A stretch of 64,000 bases of DNA. It comes from Zopfochytrium polystomum. Taxonomy: Eukaryota; Chytridiomycota; Chytridiomycetes; Chytridiales; Chytridiaceae. Shown in pieces: positions 42,688 to 54,300 of the stretch; position 1 is the first letter of the stretch; every line of letters begins with the position of its first letter. The notes beneath the pieces are model-generated. The model saw only the letters and a program-made list of their open reading frames with translations. It made no database searches and was not told where the DNA came from. The DNA lies in the NCBI GenBank assembly GCA_025765615.1, contig JAIVFJ010000146.1, positions 62,001-126,000 of the forward strand. The letters run 5' to 3'. The position numbers and the translations under genes were made by a program.

Positions 42688-45600
42688 TCAAGACGCGCCC
42701 TCCCACACCTTGTCGGGGCGCCTCACGACGACGGCTCCTTGCCCTTTGCAGAGGACTCCTCCGACGTGAAACGGTGTCAGCGAGTCCGCCTCTTCGACCA
42801 CAAACAGCGGGAACACGCCGACCTTGCCCGTCGAGTAGTTGATGCCCTCCGCCCACGCGTCCTTGTAGAATTTTCTGTCCGAAATACAGAGGGGATAAGT
42901 TAGTCGGTTCGCGAGGATGCGACGGGTAGAAAGGCTCGTTTGCCGCCTTCGACACCCTCCCTTCACCCCCAGCGAAAGAAGAACCAGAGGGAACAGCAGC
43001 CGACAACACTGCTTATTACGACAACACTTCCCCCCCCACCCCCACGCCGAAGAAACAACTCTCTCTCTCACCTTACAACAACCGTATCGCCATACCGCAG
43101 CTCCAGCTCGTCCGACGACCTGGCGCCGTGCTTGTACATACACTGGAATCTCACGTTCGCGACGAGCTCCTCCGGGATCTGCACGACGCCTCCAATCCCG
43201 CCCTCCGCGGCGGCCATGGAGCTCGTGCGGAGTGGCATGGAGGTGAGCTCGAGGCCCATTTCGCCCGCGACAGGCAGGTCGAGCGGGCAGAGGCTGAGGT
43301 CGCCGAGCTCGTCAAAGATGAGTTTTTCAACCTGCATCGTCATTTCCGAGGCGGTGCCGACGGCGACGGTGGAGCCGGCGTCGTCCTCGACGATTTCGTC
43401 GATGGGCGCGAGGAGAGGGATCGGCACGTTCCGCTCGGGGTCGAGCAGGCGGAGGCCGTTGACTTGGCGGGCCCGCCCGGACGCGTGGCGCGGGAGCGTT
43501 GGGGTCGGTTCGGCGAGGAGGGCCGTTTTCGCGGCGGCCACGACCGCGGTGGAGGCGACGGTTACGGCTGGGATTGGGGAGGGCGAGAGCGAGGGCTGTC
43601 CGCCGGATGGCGAAGGGCCACCGACCTTGAAAATGTTGGATAGATCCGATGTCTCCGATGGCTCCGTGCGAATCGTTTGGCTCGGACCGATCGCTCCCGC
43701 AGCGTGCTCTTCTTCCTCCTTGAGGGACCGAGTGAAGGAAAACGAGTTGGTGCCCCTTATGGTCAAGCTTCGGCGGTCACCAAAGAGCTTGCTCGATCGA
43801 TTGGAGGCAGTCGAAATCTGGCGGTTCAGGCGAGGCTCGGCCGATGGAACAAGGAACGGCCCGGACGGAGATGATTGCATTTCTTGTGAAGCAGCGGCGG
43901 TCTCAACTGGTACTTCATGGTGGTAGTGGTTGTCGTGACCCAAAGGTTGGAAACCGTTCGTGCCAGAGGCACGGCTTCCCCAGGAACCCTTCTTGGAAGG
44001 AGGATTTTTATGCGTTCGGATGACCGCGATGCCAATGAGCAAACCGAGAATTGCAACTCCGAGCAAACATCCAAATGCGATCAAAACTTTCATGCCAGTC
44101 GAGAGGCCTCCACCGCCATCCCCGCTGTCCCCGCTGCTCGAGGCAGAGGGTTGCGTCGACGTCTGCGTGCCAGTGGTTGAAGAGGATGCAGATGGTGAGG
44201 TTGCAGTTGCGCTTGAGCTCGACGAGGACCCAGATGAAGTAGCAGGGAGAGCAACGTCCAGTGATTGGACATCGCCGGACGCCGTCCACGAGGATTGGGA
44301 GGAGCTGAAGACGTAAAAGCCATCGGTTCCAGAGCCAGCACTGTCAGCGTTCGACATGAGGCGGTCGGGGTGGAACTCGTTCTGAGTAACAGCCACTTTC
44401 GCCGGCACCCTCATCCTGTCCCAGAAACCTTGGCTGCCCACAGAGCGTCGTTTAACGGTCGCTGACGGCGGAACTTGCCCTCCCAGTGTAACAAAATAAT
44501 CCTTGTACACTGCACCGGCACCAAAGCAGCGTGGGCCTGGCGCACCAGCAGTCTAATCGGATAAAAGTAAGCGGCCCGTTCTGATGGCCCGAAGAAGAAA
44601 AAAAGGGGAAGGGTTCCAAACCTTTGGGTCTGGAATCGAGGTCCACGACATTTTCGCAGTGTCCAAAATATAAATCGCACCGTCCGAGGGAGCCTTTCCA
44701 GAAGGATCGCATCCACCGTGGACATACACCTTCTTGCCGTCAGCAGAGGCAGCACAGGACACGCCCCACCGAGGTGAGGGTCCAGCGCCAGTCGTCGTTG
44801 CGGCCGTCAGCTTAAGTGAGGAAGGATCGAAGGACCACACAAAGTCCGACAGAGCCGACCCGCTCGAATCGGATCCTCCAAAAAGAAGGCCGGATCCGGA
44901 TGGTAGACTGACACCGCACGATCCAGAGAAACCCGCCGAGTGTCGAGTCGACCGCGACGAAACTGAAAGTGTTTGCAGCGACATCGAATACTCCAGTCTC
45001 GGTTGGACTCCACATTTCTTTGCAGTACAGGCAACCCTGCCCACCTGCGAGTCCAGTTCAAACATACTTTCTACACACATCGCAAAGCGCTTAATAGATG
45101 ATGTTGACTTACCCAGAAGATACAGCTTGCTGTTCGAAATGATCGACGCGTGCAGCCCCCGACCCGCGTGGAAACCAGTCCAGGACGGCGGTATTGTCCA
45201 GCCATAGTACGGGACCGTGTTAATACTTGACGAGTTTGCAGTGTTGAAGACGTGAACTGAATTCGAATCGGCAGATAACCCGTCGGAGAATCCGCCAGAA
45301 CAGTAGGTCGTGTCGCCCGAAGACGCGCAGCTGAAGCCAAAGAGCAGATCTGAGGCTCCGCCGCCCAATCCAATTTGGAAACCGTCAGATCGGTGCTGGA
45401 TATGACCCAAGAGTCCGTGGACGACAGCGTGCCGGATGCAAATGACTTGGAGTCCCAGGCTGGGCGGGAGCGGACAAAAGGAGTTGTGGGGGGGGTGTCA
45501 AGGGATGTGTCAGTCAAAAGAGATCCCCTCCCGTCGGTGGCTGAGCGTGCTTACTATCGAGGGGAGTGTAGAAGGGACCCGACTTGAACGACGCATCTGT

Positions 45601-45830
45601 CCGGCCCCGCACGGCCATGACGCCGCACGAAGCAGCGACGAGCGCAGAGTGGTCGCGCCAAGGAATCGAAGAGGAGGAGGAGGAGGAGGATCCAGCGTTT
45701 GCAGGTGCTGCGGCGGCGGCGGCGGTGGCGGCGTGGGCCAAGGCCGAGACAAGGAGAGAAGCCGCCAAGGCGGAGGCGGTCGCGACGTGCGCCGCTGCGG
45801 CACGACGGGCGATCCGCGGGGTGGTGCTGG
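42688..45830 (-). CDS. Kelch-propeller, single-pass membrane protein with cytoplasmic SH3 domain
   Basis: Exons (minus): ~45830-45555, 45459-45113, 45044-44622, 44552-43072, 42874-42688. A signal-peptide-like stretch (ALAASLLVSALAHAATAAAA) comes first; the start ATG is not resolved. Kelch blades follow (DLLFGFSCASSGDTTYCSGG, GLLFGGSDSSGSALSDFVWS, KVYVHGGCDPSGKAPSDGAI, CFGAGAVYKDYFVTLGGQV). A Ser/Thr-rich stalk leads to the membrane helix VLIAFGCLLGVAILGLLIGI and a basic stop-transfer. A ~330-residue cytoplasmic region ends in an SH3 domain split by an intron: FQCMYKHGARSSDELELRYG, then KFYKDAWAEGINYSTGKVGV and FPLFVVEE. Two single-base frame breaks (near 45385 and 44945) interrupt the Kelch part; since flanking blades are well kept, indels are likely. 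Role as a surface sensor tied to cytoskeletal adaptors is inference. Confidence 0.82.
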
Positions 45831-46105
45831 TGGTGGTGGCGGTATGAGTGAACGGGGAGCGGTCAGCAGAGTCTTTATCGTCGTGCAGGCGCCTCCGGCG
45901 ATGGGGGGGGGACGACGGCGACCGCGGAGTCCGCGGCGTCGGACGGCGGCGGCGGCGGCAGCAGTGCCATTTGTTGTTCTCGTTGGGGCTTGGCTGCTGC
46001 CGCCTGATGGACTCTGGACCAACCGATGACTGACCGCCAACTGCCGACTGGGGCACTAAAGAGAAAGAGAGAAAGGAAGAAATGACAGGGACAGAGACAG
46101 AGCCT

Positions 46106-46136
<31 letters not shown>

Positions 46137-46272
46137 CGAGAAAGAGATAAACCACAGCCACAGCCACAGCTCCTGTCTCCGCACCAACCAAAGTTGGGAA
46201 CGAACGGAACAACACTTAACACGCCCCCCACTACGACTCTAAGCACACACACACACACACACACCACACACA

Positions 46273-46340
<68 letters not shown>

Positions 46341-46344
46341 GCTC

Positions 46345-46420
<76 letters not shown>

Positions 46421-46425
46421 GGATC
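45831..46425. repeat. (CT/GA)n and (CA)n microsatellite region upstream of the Kelch gene
   Basis: GA repeat at 46107-46132, CA repeats at 46245-46274, and CT repeats at 46275-46418 with a few CG/CC interruptions. Lies just upstream of the Kelch gene's putative first exon, so within its promoter or 5' UTR. Confidence 0.85.
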
Positions 46426-47447
46426 AGGTTGGGTTGGGATGGTTTCCAAAACTCGCACACCGCACACTCACTCACTCACTCGCTCATAACCCGCCAACTC
46501 TGCGGCGTACCCTCCCACGCCTAAATATCCATTCACTCTATCTATAAGAGGGGAGTCATGTACCGACGATCATTACCCTTTCCATGGGCGCCACTGGCTC
46601 GTTTCTTCATTTTTTGTTCAAAAGTGAAAAGCAATCTCTTGAGCATGCTTTCTGCAAACGGACGCAAAGCAACTAGTCAGCGGCTGGATCGAGCACCTTC
46701 AGGCAGGGAAGTTCAACGTAACGCTTCCTTACAGCCCTCGAGCCAACGGGGGAGTGAGCAGGCACACCCGATGTTTGCTTGATGTTTGGTTGATGTTCAG
46801 AAAATGACCCAGGACCACGTTGCTCTTTGAGATTTTGAGTATCTCACGTTTGGTGTCGGTTGTAGTTTAGCTTCTTTTTGAGCAAAAACTTTACTATCAT
46901 ACATATAACACATCAAATACTTATTAGGTACAATATGTGACCTTTCCTGAAAGTGTAGCCTCGTTTCCCGCTATAATTGCGATGATCCTCAATTTTTTTT
47001 GGAAATGAGAAGAGCTCCCTTTGGCTCTTTGATTACTATAGGGGTCTATGTTGCCGGAGAGCCCCCTTGTGCCAATGTTGCCCGGATATTAGCGTTCTCT
47101 CTCGTACAAAATCCCCCATGGCTTCCAGCACGGTGGCACTATGATCTGCTTGTGTCTTCAGGGTGAATAACCCACTGATCAACTCCAGGACCACCACGCC
47201 TCCCATCCGAAGACAACAGGCAGTCAGTTGCACTTGAGAGTAATATACTGTTCTTTATTTTTAGGGCTTGCTTCATGATTCGATCGCATTAACCTCAAGC
47301 AGCGACCGCTCACACCCACGAAATGACCGAACGATGTCAATGCCAATTGTCCCATTCCCTCCACAAAGATACGTCTACCCGTTCCGTCTCTCACGGAATC
47401 ATGGCAAATCCCGCCTGCTCCTCGCCGGCGATGACCTTGTCCGTTAG
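46426..47447. other. no gene recognised
   Basis: AT-richer, short frames only. Nothing supported. Confidence 0.4.
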
Positions 47448-47929
47448 CTACAGGCAGGGGATAAATTTGCCCGTCCACGCCAGCGAGAACACGCCCCGGA
47501 CGCCCGGCGCCAGCACTTCGGCGCCGAGGAACGGCGGGTGCGGCGGCGGTTCGTCGCCGTCGACGTACTCGATCGTGTAGTTCGTCACGCCCATCCACTC
47601 GCGGTTGCGAACGCCGCCGGCCGACCAAAGGCCCAGTCTCGGAGGTTGACGACCCGCGCAACGGTTGTTCGGTCTGGCCTGCCGTCGAAGCGGAGCACCG
47701 TGCGGGCGGGGAGTGTGACAAAGTCGGGATCGCTGTGGCTGTCGTCACCGGTGATCCTGCTTGCTTCGTGTGTGGGAGGGTGGCCAAGCGTGCGACTCCA
47801 TAAGTGGGGAGATTTTTGCCAAATGTCAAAAATTCGCTCAGTCACACACACACACCACACACACACTCTCTCTCTCTCTGCGTGCGCAACATTCATATGC
47901 AACTGATTATAATATCGCCAACCCATCAA
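47448..47929 (-). pseudogene. unidentified small gene with frame break
   Basis: On the minus strand one frame reads VTLPARTVLRFDGRPDRTTV and VVNLRDWAFGRPA. After a one-base shift near 47620 it continues with MGVTNYTIEYVDGDEPPPHP and GAEVLAPGVRGVFSLAW to a stop at 47448. The alternating hydrophobic pattern looks like a small beta-rich domain. The family is not recognised. Because the two frames join smoothly at a G/C-rich spot, an assembly indel is as likely as decay. A CA/CT microsatellite (47841-47880) lies in its 5' part. Confidence 0.35.
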
Positions 47930-49271
47930 TTAAGTTTTTCAAACCACCCAAAACAGCGACGTCAGTCTAAATGCCTTTCGACAAAAGGGGGTGTGAAGAC
48001 GTTTCGGTTATTTCTTTGTCTACTTGCCTTTCTGCCAAATTTCGCCTGTTCACGGATGGAGCACCCTCGCAGGCGACCGGCAACGTTATGAAGATTTGTT
48101 TTGGGAGGGGCATACTACACTTTTTAATAGCGGTGCCGGTTGGTGGAGCGGATGGGTGAGCAGACAGAGCTGTGCGAAGTTCAAAATTGAGGTCCCCAAA
48201 TAATAGGGATGCCCAATTTTGACCGGAATTTTCCAGAAAGGACCAGTGCCGGTCCTTGCCGGTTCGTCTCTACTAATTGCAGGGGACCAAGCAACGCGAG
48301 AGACAAAATTGAGGATCCCTATTATTGAGTTGCTGCACAGAAATTCAGTCCATTGCCACTGATCGTAACGTCCTTCCTTTCCCGTCCCCCACCCGTGCCA
48401 CGGCGTACCCAGCATCAAGCCAACCCATTCTCCCCCTATCCGCGCCGCCGCAGAACTTTTCACCAGATAGGCACATCGGCTCTCCACTCCCGCCTGTCAG
48501 GTCCCATCCACGGGCCCTTTAACTGACACATGTGTCGTTGCTTTCTTTATTATTTTGAATCCGCATGGGCGCAAAGCAAAAGTTAGCGGCTGCTTAGTAC
48601 GCGATCCAGCAGTGCGGGCGAGACACCCAGACGGAAGGATGTGGCGGCGGCGGTCAGCTCGTCGTCGTCGTTGTCGGTTACCGCTGGATGGTGGTTGTGG
48701 TTGTTCTCGGATATGGTTGGGTTGCTTACTGCTGGATTGCGGCTTGCTTAGTGCTCTCGTTGCCTTCAATGGCTTCGAATACCAATTCCCGTTCGAGCGC
48801 AAGAAGCGGAAATGAGTAGGCAGCGAGGCGACCGCAGCAAGTGGAGGTCTGTAGGACGATTTCAATGGTTCAATGCTTCGAGCACATCTGTTTGGACAGC
48901 TTACCTCACGGTTTGCATTGAAGCAGAATCAGAGTGCAATGGATCACTTTTGAATGCCTCGGCGCTTTGGCCGATTAACCTCTAGTCTATTCATATCAAG
49001 TCAACAATAAAACACAACTGCCGTAATTGCCAAATGGGAAGAAAGTCAAAGCGTCCCTGCACGATAAATAGTCCGCCGACTCTGCGGACGCCAAAATAAC
49101 CACTTGCTCTATCTATACAGATGGGAGCCAAAGCGCTTCTTTCCATGCCCATTTAAAGGTTTGGGCCAGCTCCGGCTGATGTTCAGAAAAGTCTGCGATT
49201 TGCAATGAAAAAGGAAATAAAAGTCAGTGACACCAAACGGGACAATGCGAGAGAATCCAAGCTCGTCCAAC
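47930..49271. other. mostly featureless; possible MITE-like element
   Basis: AATAATAGGGAT (48199-48210) and its exact inverse ATCCCTATTATT (48315-48326) enclose ~104 bp containing AATTTTGACCGGAATTTTCC and a GGACCAGTGCCGGTCC palindrome. Copies of CAAAATTGAGG occur at both sides (48183 and 48304). The GGGATGCCC...CCGG pattern resembles ends of hAT-type DNA elements. No gene is evident elsewhere in this stretch. Confidence 0.4.
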
Positions 49272-50820
49272 TCAACTAAAGACGTGCTGCTTAAGGTCGT
49301 CGCGCTCTTCGAGGTCGATGCAATGGGACAGCCGTCCGACCTCACCCCGCCACTTGTACCACACCCGGTCAAAGTCCTCGACCCGCGCGCCCGACGGCGG
49401 CGCGTACGTCTTTGCCACCGCGAACGGGTCCACGTCCGCCCACTCCGGCGCCGCATCGTTGTACGCGTACTTTAGCCCGTTATAGTGCATGAACGCGGGC
49501 ACGGCGGCCGCGCCGGGCTCAGCCACGTGGTACTGGAGCATGCTGAGGCCGCAGTACGTCGGGGCGTCGCCGTCGTCCTCGCCTGGACCCGCGCCGCCAA
49601 AAGGCCTCGTCCGCGACGCGAACGTGCCGACGACGGCGAGGTACTGCGGGCCCATATAGAACGACTCGCCCGTAGCGGCAAACGCCCAGTAGAACGACTC
49701 CTTGTCGCCGTAGTACAAGTCAAAATAGTACTTCGCCTCCGAGGCGAGGTGTCCCGCGAGCTGCAGCGCGCGCCACGCGCGGCGCTTGTCGACGACGACC
49801 TGGCCGCTCTCGATCTCCTGCGACGGCGTCTGGATCCACTCGGGCACGCCAAAGATGGAGTACAGGACGCCGTTGGGGTCGCGTTTCATAAAGTCTGGCC
49901 AGAAGAGGGCGCCATGCGCGGCAAGGGCCGCCGAGTCGAAGAGCGCGGCGGGGTCGACGAGAGGCAGGACGTCCGGGTCCAGGAGGAGGACTTCGTGGAA
50001 GGGAGCCGCCAGCAAGGCGAACGGCTTGGCCGCGCCCAGGGCGAGCTCGTGTGCCGTCAGGTTGTGCGCCGAGATGTACGGGGTCAAGTCGAGGAGGGTG
50101 ATGTTGTGGTGCCTGTGCGTTGTTTGTTGTTGCGTAAGCGGAGGGAAAACCTGACTCCTCAGAAACGAGGGTTCGAAAACTCAACTGTAACAGCTTGGCG
50201 TAACGGTCGCCTACTTCGTTTTTCGTCCCAGCAAAGGCGACCGGGAGGTCGCATCCCAGCTTCCGCAACACCATTTTGATCATGACAACGTTCCGAATAG
50301 AGGATGCTGCCCCAGTGACGACTACACCCCGCGGCGCGGTGGCCGTCGAGGGGTCGTAGGGTGGAATGTTTTGGACGAACGCCTGCCACTGATCGCGGTG
50401 GGCCTTGGCAGCGAAGTCCAGCGGTGTGGGGTCCAAACGCAGGGTGGAGTACACGGGGGAGGCATCCCACGTTGGTTCGGGGCGCCGTGAGAGAAACAGT
50501 ATCGCGGGCAAGAGAAGCACAAGGAGACCAAGCGGGAGAGCGAGCCGGGGGCGGGCTAGGACGCAGAGGACCGCTGGCAGGAGGGCTGCCAGGGAGGAAG
50601 ACGGTGACGACGGAAAGAGAGAGGATGGAGAGGAGGAGGAGGAGGTGGAGGAGGAGGAAGGAGAGCCGAGGTGCAGCAGCTGCGGAGCGAAGCGCACGAG
50701 TAGGCGGTGGTAGCGAGGAAAGCGCTTCTTGGGCCCGGCAGCGGGGGGCGACGATAATGACGACGGCGACGGCAACGGCGATAGTGGGGAAGCGGTCGTC
50801 GGCGATAAGGGGGAGTGCAT
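49272..50820 (-). CDS. GT71 (MNN1-like) alpha-mannosyltransferase, 491 aa
   Basis: Exon 1 is 50820-50186 and exon 2 is 50112-49272 (73-nt intron, GTTGAG...CACAG), phase closes. Type II topology: a Ser/Pro-rich cytosolic leader of ~75 residues, one membrane anchor (ALPLGLLVLLLPAILFL), a short stem, then the Golgi luminal domain. Diagnostic GT71 segments: SSIRNVVMIKMVLRKLGCDL, KPFALLAAPFHEVLLLDPDV with the metal-binding DPD, GALFWPDFMKRDP, QEIESGQVVVDKRRAWRALQ and YYGDKESFYWAF. Known: fungal Mnn1-family enzymes add alpha-1,3-mannose to N- and O-glycans of cell-wall proteins using GDP-mannose. The exact linkage cannot be told from sequence. Confidence 0.92.
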
Positions 50821-51085
50821 GCTTGTGTGTTCCCTCCGACCGGCGGCTTGCTCCTTTTGCTTGTCTTTTTTTTTTTTTTGTTGGGTTTCCTTTCTTTCTT
50901 TCTTTCGTTTTTATTTTGTAAAGCATTTCCTTTTTCGTCCATCTTGGCGCTTTTTCTTTGTCTTCCGTCCTGCATCTGGTTGTCTTGGCCCTCAAACGTC
51001 AGCTCCAAGAAAAATTTTCCCGAAGACAAAGCCGAAAACAAATTCGTTTATTGTATGAATATCGTCGGTTCAGAATTAGGCAACA
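50821..51085. other. intergenic
   Basis: T-rich stretches (50869-50880) upstream of the mannosyltransferase start; nothing else seen. Confidence 0.4.
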
Positions 51086-51159
51086 GCTCTGTTAACTCAG
51101 TTGGTTAGAGTGTAGTGCTAATAACGCTAAAGTCACAGGTTCGATCCCTGTACAGAGCA
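51086..51159 (+). tRNA. tRNA-Ile(AAT)
   Basis: All arms pair. Acceptor GCTCTGT / ACAGAGC (7 bp), D arm ACTC ... GAGT, anticodon arm TAGTG-CTAATAA-CGCTA (anticodon AAT), T arm ACAGG-TTCGATC-CCTGT, discriminator A. A T-run after the gene (51173-51182 region) could end Pol III transcription. No intron. Confidence 0.95.
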
Positions 51160-51304
51160 TCTTAGTGAGCTTTATAATTTTTCCACTTGCCCCAACCTTG
51201 TTCGCGAATCAATCACGCATGCCGTGTTCGCATAGTTGAAATTTTCACAGTTTAAGTGAATTATTTTCTTTGAAAAAGCCATAGCGTGCGCGTGATGGCA
51301 AACA

Positions 51305-54300
51305 TTAGCTTCCATGCTGAGCCTCGGGAAACACGAATGCGATCAGCTCATCCAAAAGAACATAGACCAGCTGACGATTGAGCAACTCGCATCTGAAGGC
51401 TCGAACGAGCTTCAACGTCCCGCGCTTCGCATTTGACCTCCCTACAACTCCGCCCAGAACCTCCGCAGCGAGGTGCACGAGCTTGCTCTCAGCATCTTTG
51501 TGCCGCCTGTCATCCCGCTCTGCTGGAGCCGTTTCATTCCCCAGCCCATCCGACCCGGTCACGCACCCCTCTCCTTGCGCAGCAGAGGTCGCCGCGGCGG
51601 GTGGCTCCGGTTGCATCATGCTTTCAATCAGCAGCTCGACGCGCGCGACGACCGCCGACTCGGAGAACACGGCGGACCGCAAGAGGTCCGTGACCCTTCG
51701 CTCTGCGGCGCCGCCGCGCATCTGCTGCACGGCGAGGCCGAGGGCGTGGCGGCGCAGCCAGTTGCCCTTGTCGCGCAGGTCGAACACGTCCTTGAACAGG
51801 CGGAAGAGCGCGTCGATGGGGTTGTTTGCTCCTGCGGACTGCTGCGGATGTGACGGAGGCGGCAGCGGCGGCGGCGGCGGATGGGCGTCCTGCGGCGGGG
51901 TGACGTTGACGCGTGGTGTAGGCGGTAGCGGCGCGGTCGGTGGCGCGTGCAGAGGGGATTGCGCGAGTGTGTGCGTGTCGACGGCCGGCGACGAGGAGGT
52001 GCGCGACGGTTTGCGCTTGGTGTCAGTGGCGGTCGAGGATGCCGGGACGGAGTGGAGACTGGCGGACTCGTGGCCGCCGTCGGTCGCGGCGGCGGGCACG
52101 AGGTCGCGGCGGACGTTGCGGAAGGCCGGGTCGGTTCTGCGGAGGACGTCGAGGTAGCTTTCTTCCATGGCTGCGGTGAGGTCGAGCGGGCACAGGAAGC
52201 GCTGGAATTCTGCGCAGCCTGCGACCGTCGGGGATTTGCTTATGCTCTATTTTTTGATTTTTTTTTTTTTTTTGGGGGGGGGGGAGGGGGGAAGGGGAAA
52301 GTGGTGTGTCAGTGGGGGACGTCCTAACAGCCCGACGCAGTATTTTTTTCAATGTTGAAACGCACCTGCAATACGTTCTTGAGAGTTTCTGGCTTTTCAA
52401 AGAACCAATCTACGGAAACGCTGGTGTGAGGACGTCCTGAGAAACTGACGAAGCGCCTCAAAGTCTCTGTAGTGGCGACGAACATCCCATAAAAACTCAT
52501 CACTACGGCTCAGAGATATCGTCGCCATTTCGGCTAAAGAAAAAAGGTGCCAGGACGCTTTCCACCGAAACAGCAGCCGTCTGTTTTTGTTTGAAATTAG
52601 TGTCAACCCAGTTACCAGCTTACAGGGAGAACTTATTACGTTGACATAATCTGCGAACGCCTCGCGAATTCTCTGCCTCCTGCAAATCTCCAGCTCCCTC
52701 GCCTCTCGAATAAGATGAAATCGCACGGTGACTTCCTCCGTGGAACGCAGCGCGTGCGACGACTTTGCCGCGAGCAAGCTGTACACCTGCCTCAGCCGCT
52801 CCTCCACGGCGCGGTTGGGACCCAACCCGAACAAAAACGCCATCGTCGCCTTGCAGGACGCCCGGGCCAGCGCCGGACGGCTCCCACCGCTGCCGCCGCC
52901 GCCCGTCCGCACATTGTGATCGCTCAGCGACACCACGGTCTCCTCGGACCGGCCCAGCCGCGCGTCCGCGTCCGCCTCGTCAAAAAGCACCTCGGACCCT
53001 TCGTCCACCGGCCGCAAACTCCCCGCTTTGCAGCGACCCGCCGCCGGCCTTGCGCCCGCCGCCGCCGCCGCCGCTCGCGGCCGGCTGCGACAGCTTGCGG
53101 CCGATGCCTTCGGTGGCGACGCGCGCCAGCGAGTTGAGGGACCGCCACTTTTTCCCGATGGCGCCGATGACGGACTTTTTGCGAGCAGGAGCGGGGGCGG
53201 CGGCGGAGGAGGGGTCAGCGGTGTCGCCGACAGCGGAGGGGAGCGATGGGGACGATGCGGCGGTGGCGGTGGCAGTCGCAGCGGCGGGGTGGAAGCTTTG
53301 CAAGGCGGAGCGCGGCGGGTTTTGCGAGTCGGCTGCGATGCGGTCTGCCGAGGCGGACAGCGGGACGAGGCGGGCTCCCGCAAGCGAGGACGGGAGGCGA
53401 GTGGGCGATGCGGAATCTGCTTCGCCTGGCGGGGCGGCGTCGTCGCGGCCGCTGCCGCCACCACCGTCCCCCAGGCCGCCTTCCCCAGCCAAGAACCCGC
53501 TCCATCTGCGACCCGCTGCAATCTGCTTGAGCTTACCGAGCAGTGGGACGCGTCTAGCGGCCGACGGCGACGCGTCCGGGGCGCTTCGATCTCTGCCGAG
53601 CCGCGACGTGGAGCGCGCGGCGGCGACGGCGCGTCCCCGATCGAGGTGGGCGGCTGCCGCCGCCGCGGAAGACGGCACCGCGAGATGCAGGAGGTCGCCG
53701 CCGCTGCGAGACCGCTGGCGGCCGCGGTGGAGCGCGTGAGGCTCGGCGGGCGAGTCGCGGTCGACGACTGCAGCGGCAGATCGACGCGGGAGGGAGGGGT
53801 GCTGCGGCAAGACGCCGCTTTTGTGGGCTTCGTAGATGTATTCCGCCATGCGGGTAAACTGGAGGCTTGCTAGGAAGCAGCTGGGCCTGCTGGACGACGA
53901 TGCAAGGGCCGTTGACGAGCCGGAGAAGAGCGACGCGCTTGAAGCTGAAGACAGCGACGCCGTGGAACCCTTTGAGGAGAGCTTTTGGGGTGGAACTCTC
54001 TGTGTGTTGGGGACCCGGTACATTTTCGGCCGCAATGCTTGCTCAATGTCCGCTTGGAGAACCCACAGCACGGAGAACTCTTGTACGAGAAAGGCGACAC
54101 CGTTCCCAAGAGAAGTCGACGTTGCCGAAGACGGCCCAGTTCCATTGCATAGCTCTTTCGACAAGCACATGGCGACTTTTTCCTCAACGTTGGCTACCAT
54201 TTCGCAAAAGCCGAGCGTTTTGTCCTGCAGGTATTCCTCCATGAGGCTGGCATGCCGCTTGAAAATCCGCTCCAAGCATTTCGCTGCCCCAGGCGAGAGA

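Noticed and set aside
46239..46475. Arg-Glu dipeptide repeat frame
   Set aside because: Pure translation of a GA/CT dinucleotide tract.
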